Assembly: GCF_002288925.2 (NCBI RefSeq)
Contig: NW_022098076.1
Coordinates: forward strand, 70,067,004-70,131,003
Direction of reading: 5' to 3'
Origin: Delphinapterus leucas
Taxonomy: Eukaryota > Chordata > Mammalia > Artiodactyla > Monodontidae
Length of the DNA stretch: 64,000 nucleotides
The notes under the pieces were generated by a model, which saw nothing but the letters and a program-made list of their open reading frames with translations, searched no databases and had not been told where the DNA came from. Each line of letters starts with the position of its first letter. Position 1 is the stretch's first letter. The translations under genes were made by a program, and so were the position numbers. Of the stretch, positions 9,975 through 21,597 are shown piece by piece.

Positions 9975-12448
9975 AATTTAAGCCTCAGGAGAGAGCTTCT
10001 CTCTGTGCACAGTGTACTTCTTCCACAGAGGCAAGGGCTCCTAATTCCGTCCATGTGTACTCTAATTACATAACATTAGGAAAGTTACCTTTTATAGACT
10101 TTTGCTTTTTAGCATCTAAAGCGCAGTTTCTTTAGGAGCAGGTGTTCTTAAAGTAACACGTCTCCCGATTTGTCAGGTAACTAAAGATCATTCAAAAGAA
10201 ATCAGGTGTCGTTGAGAAAAATATTGTTTTTCCTCTACATTCTCAATTCACTGTGACTAGAATTTTAGGCTTGAACTGGTATTTTTTTCTTTTTTTTTTA
10301 ATGTTAAATGTCATGAATTTCTACATTTTCCCATCTATTTAAAAAGGCTGTAAATTTAGGAATCCATCGGCGGGGGTAGATACGGAAGGCTTGGATGTGT
10401 CTATGCTCACGATTTTCATAAATGTTTTTCCTTTTTCCCCTTTAGTTTCAGTTTTCTCCTCTTATTTTTTGAAAGAAAATAATATTTTGAGGGCAGAGTT
10501 ATCCTTTAATCTTGATATAAATTTTAGTGGACATAAGTTTTTAAACAAGCCAATTAATGTCCCAAAATTCAGACTCAACTATATGCAGCCATGCTCACGG
10601 AAGTTGACTTGATTTAACTAACATAAGAAACTGTTCATTTGCTTGATTACTTACCCATTTTATCATTAGACACCAAGCCTGAATTTTTTTTTCCTACCAA
10701 AGTATGTTGTGTAAATTTACAGAAGAGCCTCCGAGAAGCAGAGTATCCATCATTCTTACAAGTTGTAAACCCACAGCCTGTTTTCTGGTGAACAAGTAAA
10801 GATCAGTCTTCCTGTAAGAGTTAACAATTCTGTTTCTCACTAAGAGAGTACGCTTATTAAATTGATAACAGAGTAACTTCACTTCAAGCCAGTCAGTCTA
10901 TTTTCTTTTCTGCCTTCATCTGAGTACTCGTCACCCCTCCTCCTGGGGCAACCCCACCACCTTATCTTTATTAATTTGGGTCCAGCATTAATGTTAACTG
11001 ACTTCTAGCTCTCACTCTTATAGTGACTGAAGATGCAATCTGAATCCCATTTTTCAACAAATTGGTGACTTCAGAAGCTATTTATTGGCAATCTCCAAAA
11101 TATGTAGTTTACTCTGTATTTAGAATCACCTATGATTTTAAAAATACATTTGGAGATTAATGGATGTAAGGAAAGAAAACCCAATAATGAATTGTACTTG
11201 TATCATTGTTTCTGTATGATGACATTTATCAAGGAAAATTCATAGGAAAAAAAACATCCAAAGTGGGTCTGTGTACAGTACTCTACTTTCGCTGATCTGT
11301 TGCAAACTGCTTTTCTTTCACATCATCACTTCTCTTTGTCTTTTAGAATATCATTATATTTCCAAAGAACCAACACAGTTTCTCCATTCCTGATCAGAAC
11401 AACTAATACGTATTTTATTTACCCACAATTCCAGAATTTACAAATGTATGCTAAGAATTCATTGCATATTACCTGAACTTTGAACTCCCACTTAAAATAT
11501 GCTGGCCTTTGGGAAATGTGATTTGTTTTTCAGGGAATCATGTTAATAAGACATTACTTGAAATTCTTCTAAGCACAAGAAGAAATACTTCATCATTTTC
11601 ATATTCATACTAAAACTTCCCCTCTAAACATCAGAACAGCAAAATAAAAAGGGGCCTGGAGTATTAATGAGCAAACTCTTTGCCCCTGTCACCTGTGACA
11701 GGACTGGCTGTGGCAAAAGCACGCTGGAGTTGAGCTCACCAGAAGTCATAGGGAAAATTAGTTTTCACAAAGAAATGCATAAAAATGTATATAGAATCCA
11801 TGCACAATAGACTATTGGAGATCCTTGTACAAAATATACCATATATTGGCTTCTACTGAAGGTGCATAACACCTCAGCTACTGACTCCCCAAGAAGGAAA
11901 AAAAGTATGTTATACAGTGCTTTCAGGATAAACTTTTAATTTTTTTGTTTTGTCTTCTTTCTAAGCAAATTATGATCTTACATTACAGACATAGGTAAAA
12001 GGGTTTTCTTTTCCTAAGGAAGCAATTCGCCAACCCAAATTATTACAATCTGCTAAGCTCTAGTACTTACATTTGAATTGTCAGGTGTAATTACTTTTTT
12101 AATCGTCAGGCTGAGTATTAATTAGTCCTAAAGTACTATCATTAGTTAAGCCTCGATATGATATTTTGCAAGGTAACTCAAGCCTACCATTGTTTCTGTT
12201 ATATATTGACGATTTGCTTGTTTCTTTTGTTTTCTACAGCTACATCTGGGACTTTGGGGATATCTATCCCTGCAAAGACAACACCAACAAAATCCAAATC
12301 TAGGATTGTTGGTTTCCTTACATTTAAGTAACAGAGCAAAGATGGTGTCAAAATTTGGCAATGATATATGTGGTACACGTGATTGTTGTTATACATTCTA
12401 CTTTTATTTCTTATCACACAAAAGAAACATAATCTAACAACAATTACT
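9975..12448. other. AT-rich non-coding sequence, nothing identified
   Basis: About 2.5 kb without a convincing repeat, RNA or coding region. All frames are short and without known motifs. Confidence 0.4.
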
Positions 12449-12453
12449 GTGTC

Positions 12454-12505
<52 letters not shown>

Positions 12506-12560
12506 TGCACATATATATAGTGTGTGTGTCTTTCTGTCTTTCTGTGTATTTACACACACA
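12449..12560. repeat. Compound TG/TA/CA microsatellite with palindromic core
   Basis: The core (TG)6(TA)14(CA)6 at 12454-12505 is a perfect 52-bp inverted repeat. Further TA, TG and CA tracts follow up to about 12560. Confidence 0.95.
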
Positions 12561-13474
12561 CACAAACATGTTAAATTATGTGTTTATTAATTTGCATTTA
12601 ACCTAGTTTAATAACAGTGTAAACACTAGCATTCACCAGGCATACGAAATAGTTTCCAAGGATCTGATGTGAATGTATGCTGAGTGTTAACCAAGCAGTA
12701 TTCTTTTACTCTGTGCACTGAAACCTAACACACATTTCTCTTTCTTTATTAAATATGTTAGTTGGGAGCATAACCCTTGATTATTACTGACAGAGAGCAG
12801 TTTCCAGGTAGTCTATGACTTCAGAGTGCATCTTGGGAGAAAAGTCAGTAACAATAAAATCATCTGTTGATTTGTTCAAAATCCAATTATGAGTCAGTAA
12901 CAAGGGTCAAGAACAACAGCAGCAAAAATTCAAACGTCCGAACTTTCAGTCTTACAAAACATAAACACAATTATCTTCTCAATAGGGCTAACAAAGTCTA
13001 CAAGTACAATCTGTCCATTTTGGATGATGAGAAAAAATATCATTAAAGTTAATGGAATTTACCATTTTAGAGATTGGAGTCAAAGGCTGATCATGATAAT
13101 CCCTTGAAATTATCCCTTAAAATGGCTTGTTGCCTCTTAAGCCACAAATTATAAAGATTTTACCTGTTAGGGACATCTCCAAAAGGAATTAGAGCATCTG
13201 AGTTTAAGTTTTAAAAGCTAGATCCTTTCCTTTCAGGGATCCAAAATAGATATTAAAGTCATTATTTCTCCTTTTCTAAAAGTATGCTATTGTGGATATG
13301 ATGATAATCGCTAAAGAAGTATACATCTATATTTTTTTTCAGTGTGACATAAATATATTTGAGCCCTCTCAAATAAATAGTCTCACCTTAAAAGATTCAC
13401 TTGACAGGCATAACGGTTTCACGTACCATTCCTGTATAGAATGGGGAGATGCTTCACAAAGTTTATTTAGCGGC
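12561..13474. other. AT-rich non-coding sequence
   Basis: No feature could be supported. The open frame starting at 13292 runs into the antisense LTR that follows and shows no domain. Confidence 0.4.
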
Positions 13475-14021
13475 TGTCAAAGGAAAAATTGCACCAAAGT
13501 TAAACAGAGAAGGAAGACTTTATTTATTCAAGGCTACTGCAATAGGGAAGAGAGGCCAGAACTCAGTCTGACCTCAGCTCCACTGAAACAAAGGGCTGGA
13601 GAGCTTTTAAGAGCTGGTGTGGATGGGGAGGTTGAGAGATAGAAGGCCATCTGTATTCGCTAACGGGCCCCACCTAAAGGAAAAGTAAACCTCTTATCTT
13701 CAGGACAAGAGGTAATTTTACAATTTACAGTAAGGGTGTCCACTAAAGTTGGGGTCCTCCCCTCCCACAAAGACTACAAGTTAGAGGCTGGGAGGCAGGA
13801 GTACTATTTACCCTAATGATTACAATTCAACAGGATGGTAGCTAGATCCTTGAGAAAGATAGTCCTGAGTTGTAAAACTGGCAAGAGGCTTTAATAAAGA
13901 TTTACATCTCAGGACTTCCTTGGTGGACCAGTGGTTAAGACTCTGTGCTTCCACTGCAGTTGGACAAAGGGTCAATCCCTAATTGGGGAAATAAGAAATC
14001 TCAAGAAAGGCGGTGTGGAAA

Positions 14022-14053
<32 letters not shown>

Positions 14054-14220
14054 AAAAAAAGGTTTACATCTCAAAGGGACAGAGAAAGAATTTATACTGA
14101 CAAGTTTCTAAAGTAAATGCTGTAAAGAAAGGGAGAGCAGGGGCCTAAAGTCAAGAATAATCCTGTCTAGAGTTTGCTCCAGCTGAGGGAAACAGTAAGG
14201 ACATCTTGATCACATCTCAC
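13475..14220 (-). mobile_element. ERV LTR, antisense, carrying a SINE
   Basis: On the minus strand the block ends with a polyadenylation signal (AATAAATAAA, + strand 13517-13528) and then a short R/U5-like tail ending '...cctttgaca', beginning on the + strand with 'tgtcaaagg'. An A/T-rich TATA-like element ('cttttaag', about 13605) lies upstream. It is non-coding with no adjoining viral genes, so a solo LTR is likely. A SINE at 13912 splits it. The outer end near 14220 is approximate. Confidence 0.55.
13912..14062 (+). mobile_element. Older CHR-1/Bov-tA-type SINE
   Basis: The head 'gacttccttggtgg', then 'ccagtggttaagactctgtg' and a degraded B box 'gggtcaatccc', differ from the common CHR copies and match the older 'gacttccctggtggtccagt' group. 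The tail is impure (A with scattered G). The target duplication 'tttacatctca' is at 13901-13911 and 14063-14073. Confidence 0.9.
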
Positions 14221-14910
14221 ATTCAGAAAAATAAATAAATTACATAAAACAAAACCAATACGTTCACATTTTCTTAGAAACTTTCTTACAAAGAGAATGT
14301 CAAGTAGCTGGAAAGAGAGGTTCAGCCCCTCCATTTTTGGTTGAATTTCTGGAATTTTACAACCAAAATTATGTTTTTTAAGGGAAAAGGCTTTGGGTTC
14401 ACAGGAGGGGCAAATGTAAAGAAGGGGACAGGCTGGCGTGAACTTGGGTGGGAAACAACAATGTTGGGTCTAGCCTTATAAGTAAGGATGGGCTGGGTGA
14501 GGTCTCAGTGATGAGCGTGACACCTGGAAGATGAAGGCTCATTTTCAGGAAATTACTCTGAGGTCTAGAGAGGTACACTGAACTGCACTTGGTGTTCATT
14601 GTGTTAAAGCTTAAATCAGGAGCCATAAGATGGAAATCTAAACGAGAGCAAATAAGTATGAGAGAAAAACGGCTAATAGCATCTTATTTTTTTCCTAAAA
14701 ACTGTAGACTTCTACCTATATGTATACATTTCTTCTTATTTCCTCTTTCAAGATCAGTTATTACTTCAATAGGCAGCAACTTCTCTGGGCTTTTTTCCTA
14801 CTAAACAAGAGACTGAATGCTCCAGTTTTCTCAAAGAAGGATTTAGGGGTTGATAGGAACAGAGTAAAGAGGCAAAGTAGGTGGTTAAATAGTTAATCCC
14901 ACTACGCGGT
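14221..14910. other. Non-coding sequence between two LTRs
   Basis: No retroviral gag, pol or env similarity is visible in any frame. The flanking LTRs are unlike each other and opposite in orientation, so this is not a proviral interior. Confidence 0.45.
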
Positions 14911-15550
14911 TGTAAGTAGAGAAAAAAGTATGGGAGACCCCTGTAAGTTAATGATTAATCAAGAAAGCAAGTTTGATTAACCACAAAACCAAGCAGGCTT
15001 GCTTAGCAACAAAGCCATGCAACAGGAGCATGAGACATGTCCCAAAACAATAAAACAATGGTGGACCAAGACCCACATCCTGCCCAGTAAAGTCAGTAAG
15101 TTAATGATTCCTAGGACATGCTCCTCTGAGCACACTAGAAGCAAAAATATTCATTAAAAGGTGACATTATAATGAAAACTGAGATGATTTACCATATTTT
15201 AGTATATGTTACCGCCTTTTTGCTCATTTCCTTTGCATCACATCAGTCCCCATTTGACCATGTAGGGACAAGAAAACTCACCCACCTGATGTGAAGGAGG
15301 GACTAATGATGGAAGCTTGACGTCTACTCAAGAATGAGGAAGAAGGTGGTCTTCTCCCCCTCCCCACTTTTCCTTTGTTTATAAAACAGTAGCCCACTAA
15401 GTTCTCAGGGCGGCACTCTCTTGCCTGCCCCCTTGTTTCTCTTACAAGCGTCCTATACTAATAAACTCTTTCCTTACCTGTCACTGCCTCTCTCTGAATT
15501 CTTTCTGTGCCGAGATAGAAGAATCTGTGCTCCGCTAAGTACCAAGACGC
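14911..15550 (+). mobile_element. ERV LTR, sense orientation (gammaretroviral type)
   Basis: LTR-like order: upstream region with repeated 'gttaatgatt' words, TATA-like 'tttataaaac' at about 15378-15387, AATAAA at 15460-15465 and a short U5-like region. No primer site or gag follows, so it is probably a solo LTR. The class is inferred from the TATA to poly(A) spacing and general style only. Both boundaries are approximate. Confidence 0.6.
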
Positions 15551-15555
15551 ATTCT

Positions 15556-15645
15556 GCTGGTTTCAGGATCATCAGCTTCTACACCTGAGATGCTGGTTAG
15601 AAATGCAGTTTCCTGGTCCAACAGAAATCTACCGAGTGAGATGAA
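15556..15645. mobile_element. MER5-type hAT fragment
   Basis: The phrases 'aggatcatcag' and 'gctggttagaaatgcagttt' are typical of MER5A/B MITEs. It is a fragment only. Confidence 0.5.
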
Positions 15646-16841
15646 GAGAGAGAGGAAAAGAGAGGCAGGGCAAAGCAATGGAGCAGAAGGAAGCAGTGGG
15701 GAAAAACATAAAAAATAGATAAAAGAAAGAAAACAAACACTGGAGGAGACGGGAGGAATGTAAATTTTTATCAAGCTATTAACGTGATTCTTATACATAG
15801 TAAACTGTGAGAGCTGCCAAATATATTCTCTAAGATGCCATATGAAAAGTATACAAGCTCTTAGAGTTCTAGTTTAAAGTAAGCAGGAAAGAGTCTGATG
15901 CTAATAAAACACTTAACATTTTGCATTATTTTAAAAACACTGATGATTAATTTTTCCCCTAAACTCTATATTGATCTGGACTTTTGCAGTTATGTAGTAA
16001 CTGGTTTGTAAGAACTCAAGAACTAGAAGTAAAGGAAGGATCATAAATGCGGGAATGGCAAAGGTCATTAAATATCTTTCAGCCCAATCAACTTAATTAG
16101 CTCTGAACTTCCAAAAGATTTCAGAAAAAACTAGCTTCCCATCCCATGTGTCCTATTAAATAATCTCTGAAAATATTATCTCAAAACAATAACAACTACC
16201 TGAGAATGTTTGCATTGTCATTTATAACATAAAATTACTTACTTCAGAGAGAGTCTTTTCTCCTACAAGCTTGCTAAAATCTTATAAATAAAATAATAGT
16301 GTCTATAATAAAGGAGAAATAGCGAGGAGGAAAATGCATGGAGAATTACAAGCCTGGGGCAGATTTAAATGGAATACCACAGCTGAAACATTTGCTTGCC
16401 AGGAGGTGAGAAACAGGAATTAGAAAGTCAGTGAGAAACAGAAAAGAAAAATGGGAGGGAATAAAAGCAAAAAAAAATTTTTTTTCAGTTTCCTCCATTA
16501 CCAGCTCTTCTTCTGAGGTTTAGTTCACAAAAGATTACCCGGGAAATATTATATTCATATTCAAAATGACTCTCTATGTATACAAATATTACAGTTTCTT
16601 TATGGGGGGATAAAAGGAAAAGAATGTATTATTTTCTGCAAAAAAATAGAAGAGTCATGTAACAATATAATAGCACAGTGGACATAAACAACAGTTAAAA
16701 CAGCTCAGTAAATTAAAAACTTTAATTCTATTTAAATTTAATCAAAAGTTTCTCTTTGCCTGACAATATACTCTAATATATTTTATAGTTAAAATTCTTT
16801 GTGTGCCACTTTTAGAATCTTCACATACTTTAGGGGCTCCC

Positions 16842-16842
<1 letters not shown>
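15646..16842. other. AT-rich non-coding sequence
   Basis: Nothing recognised. The 87-aa antisense frame overlapping 15535-15798 spans the LTR end and the MER5 fragment and has no domain. Confidence 0.4.
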
Positions 16843-16872
<30 letters not shown>

Positions 16873-16894
16873 CTGTGGCTGTGTGTCTGTGTGT
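16843..16894. repeat. (GT)n microsatellite
   Basis: About 14 pure GT units followed by an interrupted tail. Confidence 0.95.
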
Positions 16895-17058
16895 TTTCTT
16901 GAAATGTGTATTAGGAAGGTCATTTTTGGTTCCAAGTGGTAGAAATACAACTAGACTAGTTTGAGAAGAATGAGAGGAAAAGAAGAACACATCCACTAAG
17001 GGTGGCCATTGGCAGGGACAAAGTGGTTCCCTAGTGATACTGAGTTTGGGGTATTTTT

Positions 17059-17578
17059 TTAAATAGCTACAGTCCTTATTCTTTTTTTTAATTGAAGTAT
17101 AGTTAATTTACAATGTTGTATTAGTTTCAAGTGTGCAGCAAAATGATTCAATTATACATATATATATACACATACATATATATTTATGTGTATATATATG
17201 TGTAGGTATTCTTTTTCAGATTCTTTTTCTATATAGGTTATTACAAAATATTGAGTATAGTTCCCTGTGCTGTACAGTAGGTCCTTGCTGTTTATTTTAT
17301 ATATATAGTAGTGTTTATAGGGTAATCCTAAACTCTGAATTTATCTCTCTCCCCCCACCCCCATACTCACTATCCCCTTTGGTAACCATAAATTTGTTCT
17401 CTATGTCTGTGAGTCTGTGTTTTGTAAATAAGTTCATTTGTATCATTTTTTTAGATTCCACATATAAGGGATATCACAAGGCATTTGTCTTTCTCTGTCT
17501 GACTTACTTCACTTAGTATGATCATCTCTAGGTGCGTTCATGTTGCTGCAAATGGCGTTATTTCATACTTTTTCATGG
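17059..17578 (-). mobile_element. 5'-truncated LINE-1, antisense, with extra 3' sequence
   Basis: On the minus strand this is the 3' UTR region of an older L1 ending in a first A-tract (about 17082-17089). Beyond it come about 21 bp of unrelated sequence and a second A-tract (17053-17060) before the target duplication. The 19-bp duplication 'ctgagtttggggtattttt' is at 17040-17058 and 17579-17597. This tail-spacer-tail arrangement is what a short 3' transduction leaves. Confidence 0.85.
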
Positions 17579-17599
17579 CTGAGTTTGGGGTATTTTTAT

Positions 17600-17762
17600 T
17601 GTATAATCTTGTTTAGTTTTCACAACGATCCTGTGAGGCAGAAATGAAAACAACCTTTATTTGTAGGTGAAAAATCTGAATAACTAGGAGCTTATCGCAC
17701 TAGGTAGTGGTGGAGTGACATGAGTCTTTTGACATCAGAGCCTGTCTTTTAACTGCTCACGA
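17600..17762 (-). mobile_element. MIR SINE, antisense
   Basis: Segments 'cacaacgatcctgtgaggca' and 'gtaggtgaaaaatctgaata' match the reverse complement of the MIR core and 3' region. Confidence 0.6.
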
Positions 17763-19370
17763 TTTTGTAGCACTGGCCCAATACCACCCCAATTCCTTGG
17801 GACCTGGAAGACTTTATGAACATCCTTGGGAAGGACTATATCTAAATTAGTTATCACCTAATGCTTTATCAAAATTATATAAACACCTAACTGAAGAATA
17901 ATTAGGTAAATCCTTTTAGGAAGTTTGAAGAGGACATTTGCCTAATTTCAAATTTTCTAGACTTCTCCTGGCAGGAGGTACCAGCAAAATGAAGCACAAG
18001 TCTGTCTTTTACCTCAGCATCTAGTGCAAAAAAGTCACATATCTGAACATTGATTTAGCCTTCAACTGGCATCTTCTAAACTGGATGTTGAAGAAAAGGT
18101 TTAAATTCTTTGAGATGGCTGGCGAGACCCTAACTTCTTGCTTATTGATTTTTATGTTATTGCTCTTGGTTATGAATTGTGGATTAAAAAAAGAAAAACT
18201 ATGATAGATAATAAAAGAGAAAGCCAAGAGAAAAAGCCACCCACACCCCACACTAACCCCATTAGTTTTTTTTCTTTCTTTCTATAAATCTATAAACAGA
18301 ATTTGAAAAAAAATGTAGTATATAAAAATCCAATTTGTGTCACAGAAAGGCATGAAGAAATTCCAAGATATAAGGACTCTGTATGATAAAAGAGAAAGCC
18401 TCCATTTCTCCTGGAGACAGAGGCAAGTGAGAGAGAGCATTAACCTTTTTCTTGCCAAAAGGTGTACCTGATGATCAGTAATGAATTTCAGTCATCAGCC
18501 TCTAAAAAGAATGAACTAGTGATTTTGCTTTCATATACCCAGCCCATTATAAAGCATCAAGTTTCACAATTTGTTGTATTCCATCATTGCAAGCAGCTGG
18601 AATGTGAGGTGTTGAATTGTTCCTCCTCCACAAGGAATTACAGATCATGTGTTGTTTTATTATGGCTCATTGGTTATCTAGGTCAATTTTAATATATAGT
18701 TTTAGTCCCCTCAAATTCCAGTTTGACAAATGGTTTCCTGAAAAGTATGCAGGTAGGGAGAAATCAAATTCTCTATATGCATACGTTAAACAATGGATAG
18801 ATTTTATGCTTCAGTGGAAGTGTTAACTTCTAAAAATATTCTCTACTAAATAAATAACATCCTCATTTAATTCAAAATCTTGGGTGGGTGCCATTAGAGG
18901 AATAAGGTCTTAGGACAAGAAACACTGCCCTCAGGCTCAATTTATGATTGGAGGGGGAGGTCTTCTAGCCTTCTTTCTGTCAGCACATTAAAGTTCTCAG
19001 AGATGCTCTTTCTGACCTTATGGGAACAGGAATCAAGTGGAAAACAATCCGAGGATAAAAGATTGAAAAGCACCATGAACACAAGGGATCATGGAATTAC
19101 CGGCTGTATGATTTAGAAAATGAGACACTAATAATGACTACTTGCTAGTCAATATACAGGGACCATAAGATTTCAGAATGAGCCCTGCCAAATTCCTCTG
19201 GGGAGGGGTCTTTGTTGCAAATAGTTTATGTGCAGAAGTTAGTACATTAAACAATTCTTCCCATTTATTTTGTAGCTCTAGAATATAAATCAGAACTCCA
19301 CAATCACAGTAGGCCTTCATGGCAAGTGCTGGGAAGCATTCATGGACCTTCCGCTGGTATGAGTGCTGTT
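17763..19370. other. Non-coding sequence, nothing identified
   Basis: About 1.6 kb without a supportable gene or repeat. Short frames have no motif. Confidence 0.4.
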
Positions 19371-19575
19371 GTGCTAGCACCATGCAAGCCTCTTTCCATG
19401 TGCTTATTTTATTACATTTATCCTGGAGGGAAAGTGTTATTCTCTGTGTTTTAAATACACAACTGTAATTTACAAGTATTAACTTCTCTAATACCACACA
19501 GCCACTGAGTGGCAAAACTGGAATTCAAACCAGGTTTGTTGAATTCCAAAGCCCTTGCCTTTTCTCTCATGCTGC
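19371..19575 (-). mobile_element. MIR SINE, antisense
   Basis: The order 'ttctctaataccacacagcc', 'actgagtggcaaaactggaa' and 'ttcaaaccagg' corresponds to the reverse complement of MIR. It overlaps the right part of a 125-aa antisense frame (19138-19515), which is therefore unlikely to be a gene. Confidence 0.65.
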
Positions 19576-19727
19576 CCTTGTTCAATTTGCCAAACTTGAA
19601 AAGAAAGACAATCTCTGGCATTCTTCTATTTTTTTAAAGCATTCTTCTGCAGTTTCCTCTTCTCTACCTAGCATAAGAACCTTAAGTCATCTTTCCTTTA
19701 CACTTCTATTCCCATCACAAAGTCACA

Positions 19728-19775
19728 ACACAAACACACACACATACACAGATATATCCACACATACACACACAG
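19728..19775. repeat. Degenerate (CA)n microsatellite
   Basis: CA tract broken by 'tacacagatatatcc'. Confidence 0.85.
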
Positions 19776-20264
19776 CCTTTGGATCATGATCTGTGTGCAT
19801 AACCTTTCCTTCCCTAGCTTGAATTTTCCTTTCAAGTTACTAGTGCTTTGATATATTCCCTCAGGTTCTCTCCCTACTGAATTACTATTCTCATGGATAG
19901 TACAAATTCCTGACCTCAATTAAATTTGTTGCGAATTCCTCCTTTATCATATTCAATAACCTTTACAATGTATCTCCAAATCGATTTATCCAGGTCATCT
20001 CCAATTACTTCCCTATGATCCAGTCAAAATACTTTTCAAATGTAATCCATTCATCCCTACTTCCATGCTTTATGCTCTGTATCCCAAATCCTTAGAATGA
20101 TTATTATTTATCAAGTTCTGTACTAAATGCACATATATCTTAATGACATTATGACAAAGCAATATAAGAAGTATTACATCATAGAATGATGGAGAATGGG
20201 TTGATCCTTTTTTTAATAAAAAGATAACTTTAGTATCAGTATGGAAAATTAAGTTCCGCAAGGA
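19776..20264. other. Non-coding sequence, possibly L2-derived
   Basis: Pyrimidine-rich phrases ('ccaggtcatctccaatta', 'ccctatgatcc') are weakly reminiscent of L2 in sense orientation, but the match is too loose to call firmly. Confidence 0.3.
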
Positions 20265-20760
20265 GTGTATTAGTTATCTATTGCCACATAACAACTTTTC
20301 CCAAAACGTGCAGCTTAAAACAATAAATATGGATTATCTCACACAGTTTCTGAGAGACATGGAAAGCAAGAGCGCCTTAGCTGGATAGTTCTGGCTCAGG
20401 GTCTTCCATGAGGTTTCAGTCAAGACGTTGGCTAAGGATTTAGTCATCCAAAGTCTTGATTAAAGCTGGAGGATCCACTTCCAAGATGGTGCACTCACAT
20501 GGCTATTGACAAGAGATCTCAGTTACTTACCACTTGCCCCTCTCATAGAGTGTCCTTATGACATAACCACTGGCTTACCCCAGAGTGAGTAATATAAGGA
20601 AGAGAAAGAAAGAATAAGAGACAGAAGTTGTGTTGCCTTTTGTAAACTAGTCTCAAAAGTAATTTATTGTGATGTCTGCCAATCCTGTTATAGTGTAGGA
20701 GGGCACTAAACAACAGTATCAATGAGAGGAGATGGCGATCACTGGGGGCCATTTAAAGGG
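20265..20760 (-). mobile_element. MLT1-like (ERVL-MaLR) LTR, antisense
   Basis: It starts 'gtgtattagttatctattgc', followed by 'gcttaaaacaataaa', 'atctcacacagtttctg', 'tggctcagggtcttccatga' and 'ggaggatccacttccaagat'. This order is typical of reverse-complement MaLR-type LTRs. It is a solo copy with no viral genes. Confidence 0.65.
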
Positions 20761-20881
20761 GGAGACTGGAGTATGGGAGGTCAAGTTATTGAAATCTTTT
20801 AAGTATAAAATGATGACAGCCATTTCTGAGTCGAATCCACAGAAGAGTTTGAATTCAGAAGGATGAAAAAGAGTAGAGTTA

Positions 20882-21090
20882 GGGCTTCCCTGGTGGCACA
20901 ATGGTTGAGAGTCCGCCTGCCGATGCAGGGGACGCGGGTTCGTGCCCCGGTCCGGGAAGATCCCACATGCCGCGGAGCGGCTGGGCCCGTGAGCCATGGC
21001 CGCTGAGCCTGCGCGTCCGGAGCCTGTGCTCCACGGCGGGAGAGGCCACAACAGTGAGAGGCCCGCGTACCACAAAAAAAAAAAAAAAAA
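20882..21090 (+). mobile_element. CHR SINE, full length
   Basis: A complete copy with a poly(A) tail of 17 nt or more. The target duplication 'aaaaagagtagagtta' is at 20866-20881 and about 21086-21101. Confidence 0.97.
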
Positions 21091-21289
21091 GAGTAGAGTT
21101 AAACATAAATCTCAAGTTTGTAACCTTAGACCCTCACAAAGATGTCATTAACCACAATACGAAACACCAGAGGGGGAAGAATCTGAGTTCAGATTTGCAC
21201 ATGTTCTGTTCCATAGGCATTAAGATGTGCCTCCCGATGGAGATGTGCAGTAGGCATTCCTTCCTCTCAGCCTCAAGACCTCCTGAAAT

Positions 21290-21597
21290 TCAGCTCATCT
21301 TACAAAACTGACCTCAAATACTTTCTCCATGAAAGTATTTCCATGAACGCTTTCATGGAGAAAGTATTTCTCCAACACTATAACTTATATATCTTCCTTC
21401 CCCAGAGCTTATTTTACTCTGTCTTATATTGAACTATGCATCTATACTTATTTAGGTATAATCTGCTCAATTCAATTGTGTTGGAAATTCTGTAAGGGCA
21501 ATGAGCCTGCTCGACAGCACTGAACACCCTTTAGTCTAGTTTAGCACCTGGTGCATAGCAAACAGCATTTCAATAAATATTTATTGAACAGAATTAA
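21290..21597 (+). mobile_element. L2 LINE 3' end with an internal hairpin
   Basis: The end 'tagcacctggtgcatagcaa' followed by 'tcaataaatatttattga' is the canonical L2 3' terminus in sense orientation. A perfect inverted repeat at 21316-21369 lies within its upstream part and is not part of the L2 consensus as I know it. Confidence 0.75.
21316..21369. repeat. Perfect 20-bp inverted repeat with 14-nt loop
   Basis: Arm 21316-21335 (core 'ctttctccatgaaag') is exactly complementary to arm 21350-21369 (core 'ctttcatggagaaag'). The loop is 'tatttccatgaacg'. Pairing stops abruptly at both outer ends. Confidence 0.95.

Noticed and set aside
14221..14910. Possible ERV interior between two LTRs
   Set aside because: The flanking LTRs differ in sequence and orientation and no gag, pol or env motif is visible.
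19138..19515. 125-aa open frame, minus strand
   Set aside because: Its right part is an antisense MIR and the remainder shows no known motif.
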